From: WHSW01 sp963722175
Lineage (GTDB): Bacteria > Actinomycetota > Thermoleophilia > Solirubrobacterales > 70-9
Reading direction: 5' to 3'
Length of the DNA stretch: 64,000 nucleotides
Assembly (NCBI GenBank): GCA_963722175.1
Contig: CAVRKA010000004.1
Location: 1,240,001-1,304,000 of the forward strand
Of this stretch, positions 50,008 to 58,900 are shown in pieces (within the stretch, counting starts at the first letter, position 1; every line of letters begins with the position of its first letter). A program made the position numbers and the translations under genes. A model generated the notes under the pieces. That model was not told the DNA's origin. It ran no database searches and was given only the letters and a program-made list of their open reading frames with translations.

Positions 50008-51750
50008 TTAAGCGACCCCGAAGTACGAGGCCATGATCTGGCGCACGATCGGCGCGGCGACGGTGCCGCCGTCGCCGTCGGAGTTGACGACCATCACCGC
50101 GGCCGCGATCTTCGGGTCGTTCGCGGGCGCGAAAGCGGTGAACCAGGCGTCGGTCTCCTGCGGCGGCTCCTCGTCGGGACCGAGCTCCTGGCCGGGCTCG
50201 AGCGCGGCCGGGCCGAGCTCCGCGGTGCCGGTCTTGCCGGCGACCTCGATCCCCGGCAGCGCGGCGGCGGTCCCGGTGCCGTAGTCGACGACGGCCTCCA
50301 TCAGCTCCTTCAGCGTCTGGGCGGTCTCCGGCGAGGTGACCTTGACCGGCTCGCCCGTCGGCTCGAGCCCTTCGCCGCGGGCCATCGCGGTCGGCATCCG
50401 GACGCCCTGGTTGGCGATCGTCTGCGAGACGCTCGCCATCTCGAGCGGCGTCGCCAGCACCTGGCCCTGGCCGATCGCCGACTCGCCGGTCTCGACGCTC
50501 TCCGAGAGATCGGCCGGGATCGTGCTCGCGGGCGGGTCGACGATCTCGGTCGTCGCCGGGTCGAACAGCTGCGGCGGCTCGTTGAACCCGAAAAGCTCCG
50601 CCGTCTCGACCAGCTGCTCGCCGCCGAGTCGCGCGCCGAGGGGCGCGAACACCGTGTTACAGGAGTGGGCGAACGACTCGGTGAAGCTGCCGCCGCAGAG
50701 CTCGTCGTGAGCGTTCGGGATCTCGCGGCCGATCTCGGAGTTCGAGGCCTCGACCGGGAACTCGTCCGACGGCTTGACGATCCCGGCGTCGAGGGCCCCG
50801 GTGGAGGTGATCACCTTGAAGGTGGATCCCGGAGGCTGCGGCGCCGAGTATCCGAGCCCGGCGAGCGCCAGCACCGACCCCTTGCGGGCGTCGAGCACCG
50901 CGGCGCCGCCGTACAGGCTGCCGAGCGCCTCGACCGTGGTCTGCTGGAGCTCGGGATCGATCGTGGTCCGCACCGCCTTGCCGCGCACCGGCTCGGTGGT
51001 GGCGAGCACGCGCCCGCCGCCGATCTCGCTCTCGTCGGCGGCGCTGACCGCGAGCAGCTGGCCTCCGGGCCGGCCCGCGAGGCGCTCGTTGAAGGCGAGC
51101 TCGAGCCCCGAGATCCCGGTCCGGGTCTCGGGCGGGAAGCCGGCCATCGCCAGCTCGCGCCCCTGCTCGGGGTCCGGGTCGCCGACCTCGCCGACGACCG
51201 CGAGGGCGGCGGTGCTGACCGACCGCGCCGCCGCCGGGCCCTCGGCGAGCGGGGTCCTGTCGGCCGCCAGGATCGGCGCGCGCGGCGGCGCTCGAGTCCG
51301 CCGGCTGAGCAGTTCCCCCTCCTCGAGCGCGGGATAGACGAGGTGCGGCGACCAGTCGATTCGATCCTCGGAGACCGGCAGCTCGAGATCGCCGCCGAGA
51401 TCGCCGAAGATCTGGGTGCGAAAGCGCACCGGGGCGACGGCGACGTCGTCGTCCTCCGCGACCTCGCCGGTCTCGACCTCGGCGATCGTGGCGGCGGCCG
51501 CCGCATCCTCGTAGGTGCGTTTGAAGCGGTCGAGCGAGTAGGTCTCCTGGGCCTGCGGCGTCAGCTCGGCGTACATCGCCTCGGCGTCGCCGCTTTCCCA
51601 GGCGTCCAGGAAGCGCTGCGCCGCGGGCGCGTCGGGCTCGGCCGAAACGATGACCCCGACGATGAACGCGGCGGCGGCGAGTACGACCAGCGGTAAGCCA
51701 CGCGTCACCACGCGCTCGCGGCGCCCCCCTCCGGAGGATCGTGCACTCAA
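50008..51750 (-). CDS. class B penicillin-binding protein with MecA_N domain
   Basis: The 580-residue transpeptidase is anchored by one N-terminal helix (LPLVVLAAAAFIVGVIVSA). An NTF2-like MecA_N domain (AQRFLDAWESGDAEAMYAELTPQAQETYS, about 44-150) follows, then a linker and the transpeptidase domain. The active-site serine is in PPGSTFKVITS, the SxN motif is SCN in SFAHSCNTVFAPLG, and the KTG motif is AGKTGTAELG. It cross-links peptidoglycan at the outer face. MecA_N-bearing enzymes in actinobacteria resemble PbpA-like proteins. It is divergent from the MarP-like protease, with 94 bp between them. Confidence 0.93.
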   Translation of the reverse strand: MSARSSGGGRRERVVTRGLPLVVLAAAAFIVGVIVSAEPDAPAAQRFLDAWESGDAEAMYAELTPQAQETYSLDRFKRTYEDAAAAATIAEVETGEVAEDDDVAVAPVRFRTQIFGDLGGDLELPVSEDRIDWSPHLVYPALEEGELLSRRTRAPPRAPILAADRTPLAEGPAAARSVSTAALAVVGEVGDPDPEQGRELAMAGFPPETRTGISGLELAFNERLAGRPGGQLLAVSAADESEIGGGRVLATTEPVRGKAVRTTIDPELQQTTVEALGSLYGGAAVLDARKGSVLALAGLGYSAPQPPGSTFKVITSTGALDAGIVKPSDEFPVEASNSEIGREIPNAHDELCGGSFTESFAHSCNTVFAPLGARLGGEQLVETAELFGFNEPPQLFDPATTEIVDPPASTIPADLSESVETGESAIGQGQVLATPLEMASVSQTIANQGVRMPTAMARGEGLEPTGEPVKVTSPETAQTLKELMEAVVDYGTGTAAALPGIEVAGKTGTAELGPAALEPGQELGPDEEPPQETDAWFTAFAPANDPKIAAAVMVVNSDGDGGTVAAPIVRQIMASYFGVA

Positions 51751-51844
51751 CTGCGTGGAGTCCGTTCTTCGCTAGCTTCTTGGGTCCCGGTCGGTCGCAT
51801 CTGCGGCCCTACCTCGATCGGGGTAAAGGTAGTCGCTGCGACCG

Positions 51845-52996
51845 ATGACTTTGGTCGATCTGGGAATCGTCCTCTTCGTGATCTCGCTGGCCGCGATTGG
51901 TTGGCAGCGCGGCCTCGTGGCCAGCGCACTGCCGCTCGCCGGCTTCGTCGGCGGCGCGGCGATCGGCGCCAGGGTCGGGCCGGAGCTGCTTCCCGACGGG
52001 GCCGAGTCGTCCTACGCGCCGCTCATCTCGGTGCTCACAGGGGTCCTGCTCGGGGCGTTTCTGGCCGTCGCGGTGGACGGGATCAGCCGGCGGTTGCGAT
52101 CGCGGATGCTGGGCAGGCCGATCGGGGTGCTCGACGGGATCGGCGGCTCGATCCTGTTCGCCGCACTGGCGCTGCTGCTCATCTGGGGGTTCGGCGCCGT
52201 CGCCCTGCACGCGAGCGGCAACGGTGCCCGCGACCTGCGCCGGGCGGTGCAGCGGTCGGCGATCCTCGGCGTCCTCAACGACGCGCTGCCGCCCTCGGGC
52301 CCGCTGCTCAACGTCCTCCGCCGCGTCGACCCGAACCCGACGGTCCGCGGCCCGGACGCCAACGTGCCGCAACCCGACGACTCCTCGGTGGACGATCCGC
52401 ATGTGCGCGAGACGGGCGGCTCGACGGTGCGCGTGCTCGGCACCGCCTGCGGCCTCGGCGTCGCGGGCTCCGGCTGGGTGGTCGGACCGGGGCTCGTGGT
52501 CACCAACGCCCACGTCGTCGCCGGCGAGGACGACACCATCGTCAGTCTCGATGGCGGCCCCGAGCTCGACGCGACCGCGGTCCACTACGACGCCCGCAAC
52601 GACCTCGCCGTGCTCGCGGTCGAGGGGTTGAGCGCGCCGGCGCTGGAGCTCGTCGACCAGCCGCGCAGGGGGACCGAGGGGGCGGTGGTCGGCTTCCCGG
52701 AGAACGGCCCGCTGACCTTCACCCCGGCGCGCTTGGGGCGCACCGGCACCGTGACCAGCCAGGACTCCTACGGCCGTGGGCCGGTGCAGCGGCGGATGAC
52801 CCCGTTTCGCGCCGACGTCCGCAGCGGCAACTCCGGCGGCCCGGTCGTCGACCTCGGCGGCGACGTGCTGACCACCGTGTTCGCGGCCTCGACCGGGCCC
52901 GGGCGCACGAACGGCCTCGGGGTCCCGAACGGGATCGTCGCGCGCGCGCTCAGCGGTAAGCTCGCCCCGACGGATACCGGCCCATGTGCAGCCTGA
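51845..52996 (+). CDS. MarP-like membrane serine protease (CvpA + trypsin-like)
   Basis: The 383-residue protein has four N-terminal helices of the CvpA type (LVDLGIVLFVISLAAIGWQRGLVASALPLAGF and following), then a periplasmic chymotrypsin-fold domain. The catalytic triad is visible: His223 in VTNAHVVAG, Asp253 in ARNDLAVLAV and Ser330 in VRSGNSGGPVVDLGG. There is no PDZ domain. This is the layout of Mycobacterium tuberculosis MarP, an acid-resistance protease that cleaves the hydrolase RipA. The neighbouring penicillin-binding protein and MprAB-like system make an envelope-stress role likely. Confidence 0.9.
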   Translation: MTLVDLGIVLFVISLAAIGWQRGLVASALPLAGFVGGAAIGARVGPELLPDGAESSYAPLISVLTGVLLGAFLAVAVDGISRRLRSRMLGRPIGVLDGIGGSILFAALALLLIWGFGAVALHASGNGARDLRRAVQRSAILGVLNDALPPSGPLLNVLRRVDPNPTVRGPDANVPQPDDSSVDDPHVRETGGSTVRVLGTACGLGVAGSGWVVGPGLVVTNAHVVAGEDDTIVSLDGGPELDATAVHYDARNDLAVLAVEGLSAPALELVDQPRRGTEGAVVGFPENGPLTFTPARLGRTGTVTSQDSYGRGPVQRRMTPFRADVRSGNSGGPVVDLGGDVLTTVFAASTGPGRTNGLGVPNGIVARALSGKLAPTDTGPCAA

Positions 52997-53099
52997 TCGA
53001 AGCCCGGATTGGACTCCAGCTCCTTGCGGACCCGCCGGAAGCGGACGCGAAGCGGAGCGTTCCGGCGGAATTGTTCCGTTCGCTAGTGTCTGGCCCAGG

Positions 53100-53471
53100 T
53101 TGGAGGCCGCGAGTGAACACCCTCGCGCTGAGAGCGCAGCCGCGCCGGGAAACCGTCCTCCCGCCTCGGTCCCTCCCGATTTCCACGCCGCGATCGAGCT
53201 GATCGGCCGGCGCTGGGCCGGCGCGATCCTCTGGGCGCTCGCCGACCGTCCCCTGTACTTCGCGGAGTTGGCGAGCAGCGTCCCGGGGCTCTCGGACCGG
53301 CTGCTCTCCCGGCGTCTGCGCGAGCTCGAGCACGAGGACCTGGTCGCGCGCTCGGTCGAGAACGGGACCCCGCCCCGGGTCTCCTACGCGCTGACGGAGA
53401 AGGGCCGCTCGCTGGAGCCGGCGCTGGCCGAGTTGCGCGACTGGGCACGCGACTGGAAGCTGAGCTCGTAG
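53100..53471 (+). CDS. HxlR-family transcriptional regulator
   Basis: The winged-helix core is clear: ELIGRRWAGAILWALADRPLYFAELASSVPGLSDRLLSRRLRELEHEDLV (residues 28-77), then a wing with PPRVSYALTEKGRSLEPALAEL. The domain is the size expected for HxlR (about 110-125 residues). TTG 53100 is proposed as the start, with TAGTGT (53084-53089) ten bases upstream. The longer frame from 52986 overlaps the protease gene and has an unlikely N-terminus. The 3' end overlaps the convergent GNAT gene by 88 bp. Confidence 0.78.
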   Translation: MEAASEHPRAESAAAPGNRPPASVPPDFHAAIELIGRRWAGAILWALADRPLYFAELASSVPGLSDRLLSRRLRELEHEDLVARSVENGTPPRVSYALTEKGRSLEPALAELRDWARDWKLSS

Positions 53472-53947
53472 TGCTGATAGGTGAGCTCGGCCCGGCCCCA
53501 GCGCGGGCCGGTCTCCTCCCAGGTGACCTCGAACCCGTGTGAGCGGTAGATGTGCGCGGCGGCGCGCAGGTCGCTGAACGTCTCCAGGTGCAGGCTCTCG
53601 TAGCCGGCCGACTCCGCCTCGGCGACCAGCTCGCCGATCAGCCGGCGGCCGAGGCCATGGCCGCGCAGCTCGGGATCGAACACGACCCAGCGCACCCAGC
53701 CTTGACCGCCGCCCTCGTCGGTGAGCGCCACGCTGCCGGCGTGGCGCCCGTCGCACTCGACGATCCAGACGCCCTCGCCGGAGCGGGGGAAGCCCCGCGC
53801 CCCGGCCGCCGCGACGCTCGCGCCGACGTTCGCCTCGAAGGTCGAATCGACGCCGTACTCGGGGCAGTAGACCTTCCCGTGGTGGGCGACGATCGCGCCG
53901 AGGTCCCCGGGGCGAAGGTCGCGGCGGATGGTGGGGGCGGAGTCCAT
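53384..53947 (-). CDS. GNAT-family N-acetyltransferase
   Basis: The 187-residue protein has the acetyl-CoA motif in VRWVVFDPELRGHGLGRRLIGELVAEAESAGYESLHLETFSDLRAAAHIYRSHGFE (residues 86-141). Its N-terminus, TIRRDLRPGDLGAIVAHHGKVYCPEYG, matches acetyltransferases often fused or linked to MarR-type regulators. The last 25-30 residues (QSRAQSRNSASAGSSERPF) overlap the HxlR gene on the other strand and look like read-through. It is divergent from the LysR gene and shares its operator region. Confidence 0.8.
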   Translation of the reverse strand: MDSAPTIRRDLRPGDLGAIVAHHGKVYCPEYGVDSTFEANVGASVAAAGARGFPRSGEGVWIVECDGRHAGSVALTDEGGGQGWVRWVVFDPELRGHGLGRRLIGELVAEAESAGYESLHLETFSDLRAAAHIYRSHGFEVTWEETGPRWGRAELTYQHYELSFQSRAQSRNSASAGSSERPFSVSA

Positions 53948-53970
53948 GACGCGAGCATCCTCGCCGATCA

Positions 53971-54026
53971 GATCAATCGATGCAAGATGTACTTGTCACC
54001 AGATCAATCGTGATTTACGATTGATC
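53971..54026. promoter_or_regulatory. LysR-type operator region
   Basis: A perfect inverted repeat GATCAATCGT-GATTT-ACGATTGATC (54002-54026) lies three bases before the lysR ATG. A direct half-site copy, GATCAATCGA, is at 53971-53980. This is the spacing of an autoregulatory LysR activator between divergent genes (GNAT and lysR). TACGAT (54016-54021) inside the repeat is a likely -10 for a leaderless lysR transcript. Confidence 0.65.
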
Positions 54027-54029
54027 GGC

Positions 54030-54899
54030 ATGGAGCTGCGCCAGCTGGTCTACGCCGAGGCCGTCGCCCGCCACCGTCACTTCACCCGCGCCGCCCAGGA
54101 GCTCCATGTCGCCCAGTCGGCGCTCTCGCACCAGATCCGGAGACTCGAGGCCGAGCTCGGCACCGAGCTGTTCGAGCGCACCAGCCGCCGGGTGATCCCG
54201 ACCGCGGCCGGCGAGGCGGTGGCGCTGCGCGCCAGGCGGGTGATCGCCGAGACGGAGGCGATCCGCGGCGAGCTCGATCAGCTTCGCGGTCTGGTCCGCG
54301 GGCGGATCACGATCGGCGCCCTGCTGCCGGCCGGCGAGCTCGAGGTGACGACCGTGCTGGCCAGCTTCAACCAGGCGTTTCCGGGGATCGAGGTCAGCCT
54401 GCGCGAGGGGACGGCGGGCGACATGCTCGACCTGATCGAGGCCGACCGGCTCGACGTCTCCTTCTCCCTGATCCCCGGCGAGCTCCCCGACGGCATCGAC
54501 GGGATCCGGCTCGGCGAGGAGGAGGTCGTCGCGGCCTTCCCGCCGGGGACGGCGCCGCGTAAGCGCGTCCTCGCGGCGAGGGACCTCGCCGGCATGCCGC
54601 TGGCGACGCCGCGCTCCGGCTCGGCGATCAAGCGGGTCATCGACTCGTTCTTCGCCGCCGCCGGCGAGCGCTCGCAGCTGACCCTGGAGAGCGGCGACCC
54701 CTACCTGATCCGCTGCCTGGTCTCGGACGGCTTCGGCGCCGCGATCCTGCCCGCCTCGATCACCCGCCGCCAGGGCCCGGCGGTGGAGACCCGGCCCTTG
54801 CGGCCCGCCGTCCGCGTGCCCGTCTACCTGATCTGGCGCCGCGAGCGCCACCGCTCCCCGGCCGCGGCGGCGTTCATCGAGTTCGTGCGCTCGCGGTAA
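54030..54899 (+). CDS. LysR-family transcriptional regulator
   Basis: The 289-residue regulator has the N-terminal winged helix-turn-helix MELRQLVYAEAVARHRHFTRAAQELHVAQSALSHQIRRLEAELGTELFERTSRRVIPTAAGE (residues 1-62), a linker helix and a two-lobed effector domain (GRITIGALLPAGELEVTTVLASFNQAFPGIEVSL onward). The ATG at 54030 is chosen because homology starts there and the operator ends three bases upstream. The probable target is the divergent acetyltransferase. Effector unknown. Confidence 0.92.
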   Translation: MELRQLVYAEAVARHRHFTRAAQELHVAQSALSHQIRRLEAELGTELFERTSRRVIPTAAGEAVALRARRVIAETEAIRGELDQLRGLVRGRITIGALLPAGELEVTTVLASFNQAFPGIEVSLREGTAGDMLDLIEADRLDVSFSLIPGELPDGIDGIRLGEEEVVAAFPPGTAPRKRVLAARDLAGMPLATPRSGSAIKRVIDSFFAAAGERSQLTLESGDPYLIRCLVSDGFGAAILPASITRRQGPAVETRPLRPAVRVPVYLIWRRERHRSPAAAAFIEFVRSR

Positions 54900-54945
54900 G
54901 GGGCTCATCGACGCGGCGAACGTCCCGGAAGGTGCCCTGGAGGGA

Positions 54946-55395
54946 CTACTCAGGGACGTTCGGCGATGTAGCGCTTCGGAGTGCGCTCGCGGTGACATCC
55001 TCGCGGCGGCGAAACGCGCGCATCTCGATTCCCTTTCCGTTTCGGTGCCGCCAGAGCTGAAACACGGTCTGCTCGACGCGAAGCCCCGTCGATGTCGCCG
55101 TGCCTTCGAAGCGGATGGTCGCGAGCGTTGTATCGCCGAGGTCCTCGACCTCGACGACCTCGGCGCTGAACCCCTCGAGCACGGCGGGGATCTCCTCGAA
55201 CAGCAGCTGGCAGATCTCGTCCGGGCCGTGATAGGTGGCCTTCTCCAGGAGCGGCACGAGCGCCGAGTGCCAGGTCATCTCGCCGTCGAGGGTCTCCTTG
55301 AACGCCGTCGCGTCTCGGCGCGTGAAGGCGGCGAAGGTCTCGCGGACACGGTCTACCTCCTCTTGCGCCACGGTCCCGGCAGTATCTCGCGTCAC
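54946..55395 (-). CDS. SnoaL-like (NTF2-fold) protein
   Basis: The protein has 149 residues from GTG 55395. The SnoaL pattern is QEEVDRVRETFAAFTRRDATAFKETLDGEMTWHSALVPLL, YHGPDEICQLLFEEIPAVL, and a strand pair ending TVFQLWRHRNGKGIEMRAFRRRED. The GTG overlaps the stop of the AIG2-like gene in its restored frame (GTGA), which supports this start. A second GTG at 55371 is possible. Substrate unknown. Confidence 0.72.
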   Translation of the reverse strand: MTRDTAGTVAQEEVDRVRETFAAFTRRDATAFKETLDGEMTWHSALVPLLEKATYHGPDEICQLLFEEIPAVLEGFSAEVVEVEDLGDTTLATIRFEGTATSTGLRVEQTVFQLWRHRNGKGIEMRAFRRREDVTASALRSATSPNVPE

Positions 55396-55974
55396 CAGTC
55401 GCGCGGGTTGCCCGGCGGGATCCGGTCGGCGATCAGGGTCGCGCCCATGAGCTCGACGGGGATCGGGGCGGTGGTGGCGTGGAAGAGGTCGAGCTGGTCG
55501 GGACCGAGACGGCCGAATGCCGCTTCGATCGCGGCGGGATAGGTGGAGACGACGATCGCATCGGTCGGGCGGGCTGGGGTGGTGATGCTCCGGCTTCGCG
55601 ACGTAGGTGATCACGCGGTCGAAGCCGTGCGCCTCGGGGGCGATGAACGCATCGGTGACATCCACCCGCCGGTAGCGGATCTCGCGGATGTCGAGGCGGT
55701 CGAGCTCCTCCTCGGTGAGCTCGATCAGGACCCCGTTCGGCGCCGGCGCGTCCGCGTCCGCGTCGAGGTTGAGGCCCAGGCAGAAGCGCGGCACCGTGCC
55801 GTCGGGCCGGGCGAACGTCTTCTCCGACTTCGCCTGCTCGCGGCCGAGCGTCCACCCGCGGGCCCAACCCTCAAGCCGCGCCGGGATCGCCCCGTCGACC
55901 GGGCGGCCGAGCGTCTGCGCCGCGCTCTCCGGGCTGACCAGCGACGCGTAGCCGAAGACGGCGAGCCGGCTCAT
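55392..55974 (-). pseudogene. AIG2/gamma-glutamylcyclotransferase-like gene with a one-base frameshift
   Basis: From ATG 55974 the frame reads MSRLAVFGYASLVSPESAAQ, with the AIG2-like Y-G-S-L variant YASL, through VITYVAKPEHHHPSPP. In the GCCCGCCCGACC stretch near 55575-55583 the sensible frame changes by one base and continues TDAIVVSTYPAAIEAAFG to IPPGNPRDW and TGA 55392-55394. Removing one C joins the two parts into about 193 residues. AIG2-like domains cyclise gamma-glutamyl amines or bind related ligands. Either a sequencing error in a C-run or a real frameshift explains this. It overlaps addA (start) and the SnoaL gene (end). Confidence 0.7.
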
Positions 55975-58900
55975 CGCCGCGACGGCTTCCACGCCGGCCG
56001 TGGGCAGAGTCGCGCCGCCGCCGGGCACCCGAAGCAGAGCGCCGCATACGGCTCGCGGGTCACCTCGAACTCGCCGCCGCGCATGCGGCCGATCAGCTCG
56101 CCGAGGTGGTCGCGCGCGGCCCTCAGGCCGTCGGCGTCGAAGCGCTCGACCTGGGGCTCGTCCGGCGCTTCGAGGAAGACGTGGATCGCGCGCGCCCCGG
56201 CCTCGCCGCCGGCGGCGAGCGCGTAGACCTGGCGCTGCGCCGCGTAGCGCGCGGCGGCCTCGGCCGGCGAGCGGCCGTCGAGGGCGTCGGTCTTGTAGTC
56301 GACGACGGTGGGGAGCGGGTCCCCGTCGGCGAGCAGGTCGATCTTGCCGCGCACCACCGTGCCGCCGAGGCCGAGGACGAACGGGACCTCGGCCCGCGGG
56401 CGGGTGAGCTCGCCGCGCAGCTCCGAGCTGAGCCAGCCGCCGATCAGCCGGCGGGCGCGCGCGAGCGCTTCGGCATCGCCCGCCAAGCCCTCGTGGGCGA
56501 GCAGCCGCTCGATCAGCTCCTCGCCGGGCTCGCGCCAGCCGCACTGGGCGCTCCACTCGAGCGCGGCGTGGACGGCGTTGCCGATCCCGAGCGCATGCCC
56601 GCGGACGACGCCGGGCTCCGGCATCTCCGCCGGGATCTCCGGCGCCTCCTCGGCGGCCTCGCCCGGGGCGGCCGAGAGCGCCTCGCGGGCGCCAAGCACG
56701 CGCTCGACGTAGAACCGATAGCCGCATTGCTCGTAGAGAGCCAGCGCCGAGTAGGAGAGGTGGCCGATCGGGACGGGCGCCGGGCCCTCGGCGAGCAGGG
56801 GCGGCTCCTCCGGGAGGGCCGCGAACGGGCCGTCCTCCTCCGGCGGCGGGAAGCTGCGAACGAGCTCGGCCGCCCGCTGCTCGCCGGGCTCGCTCGTGCG
56901 GATCTCCAGGCGGGTCGTCGGCGGCACCGGGTCGCTCCCGTCCACCGGGCGCGGCGCCGGCAGGTCGAGCTCCGCGTCCTCGCCGGCGAAGCCGCGCTCG
57001 GCCAGCGCCGGGAGCAACCGCCGCAGCGGGGTGTCGTTCGGCTTGAGCTCGTCGGCGGCCTCGACGTCCGCGGGCTTGTAGATGCCCGAGAGGATCAGCC
57101 GGTCGCGCGCCCGCGAGGCGGCGACGTAGACGAGGCGGCAGCCCTCCTCGGCCTCGGCCTCGCTCGCCGCCCGGTTGAGGTCGACGAGCTCCCACAACCC
57201 CACGTGCTTGCGTGCCGGGAACGCAAGGCGCATGCCGAACCGCTGCGGCGCGTCGTCGTTCGGCCCGCCGATCGTGATGTCCCCGTGGCTGTGGCCCGCG
57301 TTCAGTTCGCGACCCAGATCCGGCACGGCCACCACGTCGAACTCCAGGCCCTTGGCGGCGTGCACGGTCATCACTCGAACCCCGTCGTGGCCCTCGGCCT
57401 GGACCGCCGCCATGCCCTCGCGCTCGTCGCGCCGGGTCGAGTCGGCCGCGAGCGCCAGGAAGCCCCCGAGGTCACGGCCCTCGTTCGCCTCGTACTCGCG
57501 GGCCATGCGCATCAGCTTGCGGACGTTCGCCATCCGCCCGGCGCCGCCCTCGCGCGCGATCAGGCCGAGGTCGTAGCCGAAAGCGGTCATCGTGCGCTCG
57601 ATCAGCTCCTCGAGCGTCAGGCGCGGCGCCTCCGCCCGCAGCCCGGCGAGGGTCCGGCAGAAGCGCTCGAGCCGCTGCGCGTCGCCGGGATCGATCGCCT
57701 CGAGCCAGCGATCCTCGTGGACCGCCGGCTCCCGGCCGTCGCCGTAGCGCCAGGCGATCAGCGGCCAGACGTGCTCGGCGCGGCCGCCCTCGGCCGTCGC
57801 GGCCCGGCGCAGGAGCCACAGCGCGTCGGGGCTGACGCCGTTGGCGAAGGACGCGAGGGCGCCGAACAGGTACTCGTCGTCGAGCGGGTTCGCGACCACG
57901 CCCAGCAGCCGGATCAGGTCCTCCACCTGCTGCTGCGTCCAGTAGCCGCGCCCCCCGACGACGAACGGTCGCAACCCCGCGCGGGTGAGTGCCTCCTCGT
58001 ACGCGTCGACGTGGGTGAACGCGCGCAGCAGCACGACGATCTGGCCGCGCTCCGCCTCGCCCGCGTCGACCAGCTCTCGCAGACGCTGGGCGAGGAAGCG
58101 GGCCTCGGCGATCACCTTCGCGGGCGAGCCGACCGGCGGCGGCTCGAGGTCGATCTCCTCCTGGGCCCACTTGCGCGCGTCGCGGGCGCGACCCTCGTCC
58201 AGGGTCAGCAGGAGCTCGGCCGATCCGAGCCCGTCGGCGGCCTCGCGCCCCGCCGTCAGCTCGGCGAATCCGTCCAGCAGCGTGTGGCCGATCGCGTTGA
58301 CGGCGGCCAGCACCGCCGGGCGCGACCGGAAGTTCCCGAGCAGCGGCAGCACGTCGCGGTCCGGGGACTCGAGCGCCGCGCGCCGCTCCCCGCGGAACAC
58401 CTCGAGGTCGGCGTTGCGGAACCGGTAGATCGACTGGTGCTCGTCGCCCACCATCAGCGTGCGGGTCTCGGGACCGCGCAGCATGCCAACCAGGCGCAGC
58501 TGGACCGCGTTGGTGTCCTGGAACTCGTCGACCATCACGTGGTCGAAGCGCTCGCGCCAGCCGGCGGCGAGCGCCGGGCTCGAGTCGAGGAGCTCCAGGG
58601 CGCGCAGCTCGAGGTCCTGGAAGTCGAGCGCGGACCGCTCCTCCTTGAGCTCGCCGTACCGCGCGTGGAAGCCTTCGAGCAGCAGCTCGAGCGCCCGCCG
58701 CGTGGACCGGGCCGCGTCGAGCTCCTCCGGGGTCAGCGCGCGCGCCTCCTCGCCGCGCCCGGGCGAATGAACGGGCTCCTCGACGGGCGGCAGGCGCGGC
58801 TCGCTCATCCCCTGGCTACGCAGGCGGGTGTGCGCCTCGAGCGTCATCGCCAGCAGGCGCCAGGGCTGGTAGGCGGCCGTGGCGCGCGCGACGTCCTCGG

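Noticed and set aside
55560..55590. Programmed ribosomal frameshift in the AIG2-like gene
   Set aside because: There is no known slippery site or stimulatory structure. Two similar one-base shifts nearby point to sequence error or decay instead.
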